Positions 1-6,447 of a stretch of DNA of 7,393 nucleotides are shown in pieces. The notes below the pieces were generated by a model. The model did no database searches, had not been told where the DNA came from, and worked only from the letters and a program-made list of their open reading frames with translations. This DNA is from Cytophagales bacterium. GTDB lineage: Bacteria > Bacteroidota > Bacteroidia > Cytophagales > Cyclobacteriaceae. The translations under genes were made by a program, and so were the position numbers. The stretch lies in the NCBI GenBank assembly GCA_024643485.1, contig JAHEMU010000129.1, forward strand, positions 1-7,393, given 5' to 3'. Positions within the stretch are counted from its first letter, which is position 1. Every line of letters begins with the position of its first letter.

Positions 1-571
1 ACCCGGTTATCATGTCAGCAACTGTGTATCTTTTATTGGCTATTGGCAGATATCGATTATCTTCAAGAATTCGGATTACCCCTTGTCGGAGTTGACCAAT
101 TCTGTTAACCAAATGTGCTTCTGTAGGGCGATAATGCCCTTTAAATACACCCTCTTGCGGGTGCCACACACCCACATCTTCTGTAATGGGAATTACTTCA
201 TTTTTTTCATCAATATTGAGGTCGCCCCCAGTTCCATAGTAATATTTCAGTAATGGAGTTACTGCCAGATACCATCTTTTGAGTACCTCTGATTTTCGGG
301 GGTCTTTCGGGTCAAATTTAATTCCCGATTTTGCACCACCAATGGGTGGCCCACTTACTGTGAATTTCACTTCCATGGTTTTTGCGAGTGAGATTACCTC
401 ATTCACATCAAGGCCCATGTGCATACGAGTACCACCACCGGCAGCCCCACCTCTTAGGGAGTTAATTACTACCCATCCCCTCGCCTCTGTTTCGGAATCA
501 TTCCACTCGAAAATAATTTCGGGTTTCTTGTGTTCGTATATATTTAGTAACTCCCTAAAATCGCTATTCAC
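1..571 (-). CDS. Glu/Leu/Phe/Val-type amino acid dehydrogenase, N-terminal part (cut by the left edge)
   Basis: Catalyses NAD(P)-dependent oxidative deamination of an amino acid (glutamate or a branched-chain/aromatic one) to its 2-oxoacid and ammonia, in the cytoplasm. Only 190 codons are present: the dimerisation/substrate domain. The Rossmann NAD domain lies beyond the window. Visible motifs are GGGTRM (45-50), K69, and GGAKSGI (78-84) with K81. The K69/K81 spacing of 12 equals the K68/K80 substrate and catalytic lysine pair of Bacillus leucine dehydrogenase. D117 in TGGD is the probable catalytic aspartate, since its distance from K81 (36) is close to that in the family. A long stretch with HPQEGVFKGH (137-146) follows. 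The start is GTG at 571: an in-frame TAA, which is also the stop of the TerB-like gene, lies three codons upstream and no ATG is available nearby. It is 9 bp downstream of the TerB-like gene, so probably the same operon. Substrate specificity cannot be read from this part, so no symbol is given. Confidence 0.9.
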   Translation of the reverse strand, partial: MNSDFRELLNIYEHKKPEIIFEWNDSETEARGWVVINSLRGGAAGGGTRMHMGLDVNEVISLAKTMEVKFTVSGPPIGGAKSGIKFDPKDPRKSEVLKRWYLAVTPLLKYYYGTGGDLNIDEKNEVIPITEDVGVWHPQEGVFKGHYRPTEAHLVNRIGQLRQGVIRILEDNRYLPIANKRYTVADMITG

Positions 572-580
572 TCTGTTTTT

Positions 581-988
581 TTATTTAATAAATTTCTTAG
601 CCACTTCTAAAAATTTTGCTTTATCAGCAGGAACATCATCATTTACAGTGGTATTTGACACCAACTCAAACAATGCATCGTCCTGAAATCCCAATTTTCG
701 TGTCATACTCAGACAAAATTTCATTTCATCCTTATGAACAATACCATCAGCCTTCATCACTGCCACCAGATCGTACATCATTTCTAGCTTTTGCTCATGA
801 GAAAAATGAGTTAAATCTGGAATAGGATCTGAAGTTTCAGCAATTTTTATGGCTTTTTCAATATCTACATCAGAGATAAATCGGGAGCCTCCGATTCTGC
901 GGATTAATTCCAATTCAGATTCGGAAGCATGCCCATCAATTTTAGCTAGTTGCACTAAAATATTAATGTGATGAATGTTTTTTTCCAC
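581..988 (-). CDS. TerB-like (tellurite resistance TerB family) protein
   Basis: A 135-residue, soluble, all-helical protein with no signal peptide or membrane segment. Two acidic helix-loop motifs typical of the TerB fold are visible: AKIDGHASESELE (15-27) and KADGIVHKDEM (79-89). Their Asp and Glu residues (D18, E23, D81, E88) are placed as in metal-binding TerB domains. TerB-family proteins are linked to metal-ion sensing and stress complexes; single-domain versions like this are common in Bacteroidota and their role is not established, and a tellurite function should not be assumed. The start is GTG at 988: no ATG, GTG or TTG lies between it and the upstream in-frame stop, and the next in-frame ATG would remove half the protein including the first motif. 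It lies 10 bp after mdh and 9 bp before the dehydrogenase, so it is probably co-transcribed with both. Confidence 0.85.
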   Translation of the reverse strand: MEKNIHHINILVQLAKIDGHASESELELIRRIGGSRFISDVDIEKAIKIAETSDPIPDLTHFSHEQKLEMMYDLVAVMKADGIVHKDEMKFCLSMTRKLGFQDDALFELVSNTTVNDDVPADKAKFLEVAKKFIK

Positions 989-998
989 GATAAGGGGA

Positions 999-1931
999 TT
1001 AAGCGTTCAATCTATCTAATACTTCCATTACTTCCTTCACATGTTTTCTAGAAGTTTGAAGAAGCTCCATTTCGTCTGCATTTAAATCCAGTTCTATGAA
1101 TTTTTCAATACCATTTTTTCCTAAAATAACAGGAACACCCAAATAGCAATCATCAATACCGTATTCACCATCAAGTTTCACACAAACGGGGAACACTCTT
1201 TTTTGATCTTTCACGATTGCTTCTGCCATTTGAGCTGCAGCTGCACCCGGTGCGTACCAAGCGGAAGTACCCATTAGCTTCACTAATTCACCACCACCAA
1301 ATTTGGTGCGTTCAATAATAGCATCTAGTTTTTCTGCTGATATCATTTCAGTTACTGGGATACCTCCAACAGTAGTATAACGAGGCAGAGGCACCATCGT
1401 ATCTCCGTGACCACCCATTAATACTGCTTGTATGTCTTTAGGGGAAACATTCAGTTCCTCTGCTAAAAATGCTTTATATCTAGCGGTATCTAGAATACCT
1501 GCCATTCCCATAATTTTTGTTCTTGGGAATTTTGAAGTGATATGTGCTTGGTAAGTCATTACATCGAGAGGATTAGAAACGATGATAATAACCGCATTTG
1601 GCGAATATTTAACTACACTTTCGGTAACCGATTTTACGATTCCAGCATTAGTTTGAATCAAATCATCTCGGGTCATACCCGGTTTTCTCGGCAGACCAGA
1701 AGTAATTACCACTACATCTGAATTTGCTGTTTTAGTATAATCATTGGTTGAACCTATCGTTCTAGTATCGTATAGGTTTATTGGAGATTTTTGCCAAATA
1801 TCCAGGGATTTACCTTCTGCAACTCCCTCTTTGATATCTACCAAAACCACTTCATTGGCAATTTCTCTATAAGCCAGTACATCTGCACAAGTTGCGCCTA
1901 CATTTCCAGCTCCTACTACAGTTATTTTCAT
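999..1931 (-). CDS. mdh: Malate dehydrogenase (LDH-like type)
   Basis: Interconverts malate and oxaloacetate with NAD(H), the last step of the TCA cycle, in the cytoplasm. The 310 residues match full-length LDH-like MDH. Visible features are the dinucleotide loop GAGNVGAT (7-14); D32 at the end of the second strand, indicating NAD rather than NADP preference; PRKPGMTRDD (81-90) with substrate arginines R82 and R88; SNPLDVMT (119-126) with N120; DTARYKAF (148-155) with D148 and R151; and catalytic H175 in MGGHGDTMVP. An arginine at position 82, where lactate dehydrogenases carry the Gln of the specificity loop, supports malate over lactate. The ATG at 1931 gives the family's normal N-terminus directly before the glycine-rich loop. 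No Shine-Dalgarno sequence is seen. The 59-bp gap upstream is the largest in the leftward group and holds a possible promoter. Confidence 0.97.
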   Translation of the reverse strand: MKITVVGAGNVGATCADVLAYREIANEVVLVDIKEGVAEGKSLDIWQKSPINLYDTRTIGSTNDYTKTANSDVVVITSGLPRKPGMTRDDLIQTNAGIVKSVTESVVKYSPNAVIIIVSNPLDVMTYQAHITSKFPRTKIMGMAGILDTARYKAFLAEELNVSPKDIQAVLMGGHGDTMVPLPRYTTVGGIPVTEMISAEKLDAIIERTKFGGGELVKLMGTSAWYAPGAAAAQMAEAIVKDQKRVFPVCVKLDGEYGIDDCYLGVPVILGKNGIEKFIELDLNADEMELLQTSRKHVKEVMEVLDRLNA

Positions 1932-1967
1932 GATATTTAGAATTTATGCTTACGAATTTATTTGTAA

Positions 1968-1975
1968 CAAATTTA
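1968..1975 (-). promoter_or_regulatory. Possible -7 promoter element for mdh
   Basis: Read on the minus strand this is TAAATTTG, an exact match to the Bacteroidota -7 consensus TAnnTTTG, 36 bp before the mdh ATG. No clear TTG-type -33 element is found 17-23 bp upstream. It could let mdh and the two genes after it be expressed independently of tilS. In AT-rich intergenic DNA such a match can arise by chance, so this is only a candidate. Confidence 0.3.
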
Positions 1976-1990
1976 TATAATTCTATTGAA

Positions 1991-2512
1991 TTATGGTTGC
2001 TTAAACACTTCAGAAAGATTAAATAATCCGAATGCGGAACGATAGTGTTTAAATACCATTTTTAGGTGATTTTCATTTACTCGAGCAAATTCTTCCAACA
2101 TTTTGCATTTCACTTCAGGATGTGATTCAAAAATATAGAAGATATTATCTTGAGGAATAACGCCAAAGCTTGCCGTTTCGGAAGATACAATTGCATTCAT
2201 CGGTCTTTTTGTCCCTTGAATTACACAATTTTCTCCCAACATTTCATAGTGACTAAGCTCCCCAAGTTCTTCAAAATTTTCATCAATATCGAGGGTAAGG
2301 GATACCTTTCCTTTTTTCAACAAATACATCGCGTGACTAGGGTCATTTCTAAAAAACACCACTTCGTCTTTTAGGTAAGACCGCTCATGTATATAAGGGA
2401 GGAATAAACTCAATTCTTTATTTGATAAACTGGCAAACAAACCGAAATTCCGAAGAAATTCAAATTGAACTATTTCTTGATCGGTATACGTTTTTTGGAA
2501 TGGATTAAACAT
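1991..2512 (-). CDS. Stand-alone cyclic nucleotide-binding domain protein (Crp/Fnr-like sensor domain, no HTH)
   Basis: A 173-residue cytoplasmic protein made of one cNMP-binding beta-barrel domain (about residues 20-135) and a short helical tail. The domain is shown by LRNFGLFASLS (20-30), the FFRND...YLLKKG region (53-68), and a phosphate-binding cassette with G93, E94 and R103 in LGEN...GTKRPMN. The canonical R-x-A of ligand-binding cassettes appears as R-P-M, so cAMP binding is uncertain. The tail (136-173) is too short and lacks the helix-turn-helix of Crp/Fnr regulators, so it probably does not bind DNA itself; a partner-binding or regulatory role is an inference. Its ATG lies inside the 3' end of tilS (8-bp overlap), which suggests translational coupling. 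A cNBD-family sensor is well supported; ligand and target are unknown. Confidence 0.85.
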   Translation of the reverse strand: MFNPFQKTYTDQEIVQFEFLRNFGLFASLSNKELSLFLPYIHERSYLKDEVVFFRNDPSHAMYLLKKGKVSLTLDIDENFEELGELSHYEMLGENCVIQGTKRPMNAIVSSETASFGVIPQDNIFYIFESHPEVKCKMLEEFARVNENHLKMVFKHYRSAFGLFNLSEVFKQP

Positions 2513-3863
2513 ATATTTCTTCTATTTCAAATATTTCCTTTGTGCTATCCGTAATTTTCACTCTTTCAGCTATTTCAAATCCTACGAGAGCAATAATTTC
2601 ACCATTACTGAACAACACTGGGATATTGGGTTTTAAGTTAATAGGAATTTTGCGGTCTATCATAAAATCGCTCACCTTTTTTTTGCCTTTCAGCCCCATT
2701 GGCGTAAAAACATCTCCTTCTTTCCAAGACCTTATCGTTAGAGGGAATTCTAATTTTGAAAGATCCAATTGAAGCCGTTTTCTAGAGTAATCGGGTCTCC
2801 ACATTTCTGGTCGGTGTATAATACTTACACTAAATGTAGTACCTGCAAATTCAAAGCTTTTGCTGTCCTTCTGGAGGGAAATACTAGCTTTTTCTTCAAT
2901 TTCAACATTCAATGGTGACAAAATCATGGTTTCCCTATCGTTCAACAAAACATACTTTTCAGAATAAAACTGCTTACCTGATTGATTGCCCATTCCAGAA
3001 ATAATTTCGGAAATCTGTCTATAATTAAATCCATAAGGATCCAATATATAAGATAAAATCAAGCTTTGTTCCGCTTTGTGAAATTCGAGAAAAATGAACT
3101 TTCTGATTAATAAACCATTTTCAATTTTTTCGATGGCTTTTGAAGCCAATTCTGAAATAAATCGCTCTAAAAGTAGTTTACTTCCCCTTAACCTCTCCGA
3201 GGTATCTTTAAAGGTATGTATTGCGGAGGGATTTACCTCCTTGAAAGCAGGTATAATGTGATGGCGGATATAGTTTCTACTATAATAATCGTCCATATTA
3301 GACTGATCTTCCCTCCATTTCAGCTGATTAATTTGAGCGAGTTCAAGAATATCCGTTTTCGTTAGAAACAACATAGGTCGGATAATGTAGTCTCTTTTAG
3401 GGGCAATCCCTCCTACCCCTGTGATCCCGGTTCCCTTAATAAAGTTATATATTGCTGTTTCATAGGAATCGTCGAGGTGGTGAGCGGTACATAAATAATC
3501 GTATCCATTTTTTGAAACGAGTTCTTCAAACCAAGCATAGCGCAATTCTCTTGCTGCCATTTGTGTCGATAATCGCCCTTTTTTGGCGTGATTTTTGGTG
3601 TTTACTTTTTTTGTTAAACACTTTATTTGGTACTCATTACAATAGTCTTCCACCAATGCCTGATCCAAATCTGACTCCTTTCCCCTTAAAGAAAAATTCA
3701 TATGAGCCACAGAAAAGTGTAGTCCGAGTTGACGAAAAACATGCATCATCACCATGCTATCCACTCCGCCGCTTATGGCAAGAAGAAAGGATGCATGACG
3801 ATCTACATTTAACTCTTCAGAAAGAAACTTTAAAAAATTTTCATTCAAATGTTTTTCACCCAT
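2505..3863 (-). CDS. tilS: tRNA(Ile)-lysidine synthetase
   Basis: Uses ATP and lysine to convert C34 of the CAU-anticodon tRNA-Ile to lysidine, switching its decoding from AUG to AUA and its charging from Met to Ile; an essential cytoplasmic enzyme. The 452 residues contain the N-type ATP pyrophosphatase loop SGGVDSM (31-37), AHHLDDSYET (127-136), GTGITGVGGI (144-153), EDQSN (195-199) followed by YSRNYIRHHIIP (204-215), and a C-terminal substrate domain with LTIRSWKEGD (385-394), KGKKKVSDF (402-410) and KIPI. The usual HHxDDQxET has Ser for Gln. I chose the ATG at 3863: an in-frame ATG at 3908 would add 16 residues that resemble nothing in the family and overlap the divergent ostA gene by 31 bp. 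AAAGG ends two bases before the ATG, too close to be a good ribosome binding site. First gene of the leftward group. Confidence 0.96.
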   Translation of the reverse strand: MGEKHLNENFLKFLSEELNVDRHASFLLAISGGVDSMVMMHVFRQLGLHFSVAHMNFSLRGKESDLDQALVEDYCNEYQIKCLTKKVNTKNHAKKGRLSTQMAARELRYAWFEELVSKNGYDYLCTAHHLDDSYETAIYNFIKGTGITGVGGIAPKRDYIIRPMLFLTKTDILELAQINQLKWREDQSNMDDYYSRNYIRHHIIPAFKEVNPSAIHTFKDTSERLRGSKLLLERFISELASKAIEKIENGLLIRKFIFLEFHKAEQSLILSYILDPYGFNYRQISEIISGMGNQSGKQFYSEKYVLLNDRETMILSPLNVEIEEKASISLQKDSKSFEFAGTTFSVSIIHRPEMWRPDYSRKRLQLDLSKLEFPLTIRSWKEGDVFTPMGLKGKKKVSDFMIDRKIPINLKPNIPVLFSNGEIIALVGFEIAERVKITDSTKEIFEIEEIYV

Positions 3864-3871
3864 TACCTTTG
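3864..3871 (+). promoter_or_regulatory. Possible -7 promoter element for the ostA-like gene
   Basis: TACCTTTG, an exact match to the Bacteroidota TAnnTTTG -7 consensus, ending 6 bp before the ATG at 3878. Transcription would then begin at or next to the start codon, giving a leaderless or nearly leaderless mRNA. The element directly abuts the tilS start codon on the other strand. No convincing TTG -33 element is seen upstream. Candidate only. Confidence 0.4.
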
Positions 3872-3877
3872 CGTCAA

Positions 3878-5455
3878 ATGATGAAGACCTCAAAAATACA
3901 TAAAGCACTTTTAATCTGCCTATTGTTTTTCACAATTCCTGTAATTGGTCAGGTAAAAGTGAAACTAGAAAAGGCAGAATCCTTACGAGGCACTACCATA
4001 AATGGCCAGATGGTGAATAAAGTGAAGGGAAATGTGGTATTTAAGCAGGAAAACACTGTCATTTATTGCGATTCAGCCTATATTTTTAAAGATCAAAATA
4101 CGATTGAGGCCTTTGGGCACCTCAAAATCGAAGATGATTCAACTGTAATTACCTCCGCTCAAGGGGTATATAATGGAAATACTAGGGTAGCTTCATTAAG
4201 AAATAACGTCATTTTCAAACAGAAAAAAGGGGTTACCTTATATACAGATAATCTCGACTACGACCGAATCAAAAGAATTGCCAGTTATAAAGGAGGCGGC
4301 CGGCTTGTGGATAGTACCAATGTGCTTACCAGCCAACGAGGTTATTTTGATGAAAACAGCCGAATGGCCAGCTTTGCTAAAAACGTAAAGGGGAAAAGTC
4401 CAGAAATGACCATGACCTCTGATACCATGCAATACAACTCTTATTCAAAGATCGTGTATTTTAAGAGTAAAACATTATTGGTAGATAATGAGCAAAACAA
4501 AGCACAATATGAAACGGGTTACTACAATACCATAACGAAAAAATCTTCCTTAAGAAGTGGACAGTTCGAAACTACCGATTACTATTTAGAAGGGAACGAT
4601 CTTGAATTGGATGACTTTATAGGAGTATATACCGCCACAGGAAACGTATTAATGACTGCAAAGGAGGAAGATATTATTCTCACGGGCAACCAAGCCGTAT
4701 TTGATAAGCCTTCAGGTAAAACTAAGATTTTTGGCCAACCTATAATGAAGCGAATTATGGCCGAAGGTGACACCCTATTTCTTCGAGCAGATACATTAGT
4801 GAGTGTGGAAAGACACGACACCCTAGGTGGAAACTTATTAATTGCCTACCCTTCCGTTTCAATTTATAAAAGTGATCTACAGGGTAAAATGGATTCCTTA
4901 GTTTATGTGGTTAATGATTCGGTTTTAAACATCTTTAAGGATCCAATTATATGGACTCAAGGAAGTCAAATGACTGCAGACACCATGAGCATGGTTATGA
5001 GAAATGGAACCATTGACAAAATGATTATGACTAGTGATGGGTTTATAATTTCCCAGGATACACTAAAATTATTTAACCAAATTAAAGGTAGAATGATGAC
5101 TACCTATTTCAAAAATGATATAATTGATCGTGTTTCAGTTACAGGAAATGGAGAAAGTATTTACTTTGTTTCAAAAGAAGAAGAAAGGGAATTGACGGGA
5201 ATGAATAAAGTGATATGTAGCAGTATGCTAATTCGATTTAAAGAAAATATGGTGCATAAAATTACATTTTATTCCAAAAGTGATGGTGATTTTTATCCGC
5301 CTAAAAAAATTACCTCAGAAACTATGCAGTTAAATGGATTTAAATGGCGAGTGAATGAAAAACCCACCAAGCAATTTGTGTTGAGATTAGAACGTGCGCC
5401 GGCATCTGTTAAAGAATCCAAACCCAAAAAGGAATCTCTGTTAAAACACAATTAA
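3878..5455 (+). CDS. OstA-like (LptA-type) periplasmic protein
   Basis: Probable lipopolysaccharide-export protein of the LptA/OstA beta-jellyroll family, acting in the periplasm. From the ATG at 3878 the protein has 525 residues: a signal peptide (basic KTSKIHK, hydrophobic LLICLLFFTIPVI, probable cleavage near G24/Q25), then strand-rich OstA-type repeats starting with LRGTTINGQ and KGNVVFKQ (36-57) and continuing with many short T/S-D-rich strand-turn units. The C-terminal segment has FYSKSDGDFYPP (464-475) and LNGFKWR (485-491), seen in the long OstA-like proteins of Bacteroidota, followed by a Lys-rich tail. It is nearly three times the length of E. coli LptA and has no recognisable LptD barrel. 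The frame stays open for 142 codons upstream, but that stretch is antisense to tilS and the signal peptide fixes the start at 3878 or the adjacent ATG at 3881. Divergent from tilS. The Lpt role is by family; partners are not visible here. Confidence 0.88.
   Translation: MMKTSKIHKALLICLLFFTIPVIGQVKVKLEKAESLRGTTINGQMVNKVKGNVVFKQENTVIYCDSAYIFKDQNTIEAFGHLKIEDDSTVITSAQGVYNGNTRVASLRNNVIFKQKKGVTLYTDNLDYDRIKRIASYKGGGRLVDSTNVLTSQRGYFDENSRMASFAKNVKGKSPEMTMTSDTMQYNSYSKIVYFKSKTLLVDNEQNKAQYETGYYNTITKKSSLRSGQFETTDYYLEGNDLELDDFIGVYTATGNVLMTAKEEDIILTGNQAVFDKPSGKTKIFGQPIMKRIMAEGDTLFLRADTLVSVERHDTLGGNLLIAYPSVSIYKSDLQGKMDSLVYVVNDSVLNIFKDPIIWTQGSQMTADTMSMVMRNGTIDKMIMTSDGFIISQDTLKLFNQIKGRMMTTYFKNDIIDRVSVTGNGESIYFVSKEEERELTGMNKVICSSMLIRFKENMVHKITFYSKSDGDFYPPKKITSETMQLNGFKWRVNEKPTKQFVLRLERAPASVKESKPKKESLLKHN
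3891..3898 (-). promoter_or_regulatory. Possible -7 promoter element for tilS
   Basis: Read on the minus strand this is TATTTTTG, an exact TAnnTTTG match, 27 bp before the tilS ATG at 3863. It lies inside the first codons of the ostA-like gene, which is where a tilS promoter has to be given the 14-bp gap between the two genes. No TTG -33 element is found at the expected distance. Candidate only. Confidence 0.35.
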
Positions 5456-5657
5456 TACAAAAAATATTCAATTTTCTTTGAATTCATGGCTTCCACAAAC
5501 GTGTGCGTGAAAATAATATTGTATTGATAGCGAAATTTATTTTAAAAATTCTGATTTTTGTGACTGAAAATTGTATCTTTAAAGAGATGGGTAGTTTGGC
5601 TTAATGTACCTATGCAATTTTTAAAGAAAAATAGAATTAGTCGTCTAATTATTTGTA
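5456..5657. other. 202-bp intergenic region, no gene recognised
   Basis: AT-rich spacer between the ostA-like gene and the sorting-domain gene. It contains two short A/T-only or nearly A/T-only inverted repeats (5466-5483 and 5544-5559) that are too weak to call terminators, and TATCTTTA at 5574-5581, one mismatch from the TAnnTTTG promoter element and 76 bp before the next gene. A short reading frame opens at ATG 5612 in another frame and overlaps the next gene. No tRNA, riboswitch or conserved protein is seen. Confidence 0.6.
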
Positions 5658-6374
5658 GTGTTGAAAAGAATAGTTGTCATATTGTTGTTTCTGATTCATA
5701 CGCTGGGAGTTTATTCTCAGCAAGGTCAACTTATGGTACGCGAAAACACACAAATAACGGGTGCCATCGGAAGTGAATTATCCGCTTCAATTAGCATAAC
5801 AAATAACGGGTCTCAACCAATCAACATTATAATTAAACGTATTGGCACTACCATTGGGAGTGGTCAAAAAACTTGGTTTTGTTGGGGGAATGAGTGTTTT
5901 GAAGAAGGGGTATCCGCACTTCCCTTATCTAAAAAATTAGAGCCCGGAGAAACTGTTGATCAGTTTAAAAGTTACTTAAAAGCAGGATTAGCAGAGGGCT
6001 TTAGCTCAGTTACCTACGTGGTATTTGACAAAAATAACCCGCAAAACGCTACTGAATTTGATGTGACCTATACTGTTGATGATGCTCAAGAAGCAAAAGC
6101 GATCTTCAATTCGAGACAAATAATAATTAATGATGTTTACCCTAACCCGGTAACTGATTTCGCCATTGTAGATTATAAAGTACATGATTTAGAATCAGAA
6201 TCAAAAATCATCATCCATAGTGTTTTAGGTAGTATTATTGCCGAATATGTTTTACAGCCATATGAAACAAACCTAAAAATTAAAACAGACACCTATAACC
6301 CTGGGGTTTATTTTTATACCCTATACATCGACGGAGATGGCGTAATGACTCGAAAATTAATTGTACACAAATAA
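5658..6374 (+). CDS. Small secreted protein with a type IX secretion system type A sorting domain
   Basis: Predicted to cross the inner membrane by a Sec signal peptide and the outer membrane by the type IX (Por) system, ending on the surface or outside the cell. The 238 residues comprise a signal peptide (KRIVVILLFLIHTLGVYS, cleavage near residue 20), an Ig-like strand-rich region (about 24-125) with a two-cysteine motif FCWGNECFE (C75 and C80, possible disulfide), and a C-terminal sorting domain (about 146-238) starting with VYPNPV (150-155) and ending GVYFYTLYIDG...TRKLIVHK, the typical type A signature. The function of the Ig-like part is not recognised and no catalytic motif is seen. An in-frame TAA at 5646 means the start must be GTG 5658 or TTG 5661; TTG would give the classical MKRIVV signal-peptide start. 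No Shine-Dalgarno sequence. The wide gaps on both sides suggest an independently transcribed accessory gene. Confidence 0.88.
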   Translation: MLKRIVVILLFLIHTLGVYSQQGQLMVRENTQITGAIGSELSASISITNNGSQPINIIIKRIGTTIGSGQKTWFCWGNECFEEGVSALPLSKKLEPGETVDQFKSYLKAGLAEGFSSVTYVVFDKNNPQNATEFDVTYTVDDAQEAKAIFNSRQIIINDVYPNPVTDFAIVDYKVHDLESESKIIIHSVLGSIIAEYVLQPYETNLKIKTDTYNPGVYFYTLYIDGDGVMTRKLIVHK

Positions 6375-6394
6375 CTTTCCTCTACAATTTTTTT
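6359..6394 (+). terminator. Possible weak intrinsic terminator after the sorting-domain gene
   Basis: AATTGTA (6359-6365) is followed 17 bases later by its perfect complement TACAATT (6383-6389), running into a stretch of seven T (6388-6394). The arm begins within the last codons of the gene and the loop contains its stop codon. The stem is short and AT-rich (one G-C pair) with a large loop, so termination would be weak; it could be chance. Confidence 0.25.
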
Positions 6395-6447
6395 AATCTT
6401 CCTTTCGTTAATCAAACATTACTTTAGTATTTCATTTATTCATTTGC

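Noticed and set aside
279..686. A plus-strand open frame of 135 codons across the dehydrogenase and TerB-like genes.
   Set aside because: It is antisense to two genes with recognisable conserved motifs and its translation has low-complexity, shadow-like composition.
581..988. A tellurite resistance determinant.
   Set aside because: Only one TerB-like domain protein is present, without terC, terD or other ter genes; the family name does not establish this function.
3452..3877. The ostA frame stays open for 142 codons upstream, which would give a 667-residue protein.
   Set aside because: This stretch is antisense to the conserved N-terminal half of tilS, its translation looks like no protein family, and a clear signal peptide begins at 3878.
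3864..3908. A longer tilS starting at ATG 3908.
   Set aside because: The 16 extra residues are not typical of TilS and would overlap the ostA start by 31 bp; the ATG at 3863 gives a normal N-terminus before the SGGVDS loop.
5466..5483. ATTCAA-TTTTCT-TTGAAT inverted repeat just after the ostA-like gene.
   Set aside because: Short AT-rich stem with no T-run after it, so not a convincing intrinsic terminator or operator.
5544..5559. AAAAAT-TCTG-ATTTTT inverted repeat as a terminator after the ostA-like gene.
   Set aside because: Only six A-T pairs, with no G-C in the stem; too unstable, and such repeats are frequent by chance in AT-rich spacers.
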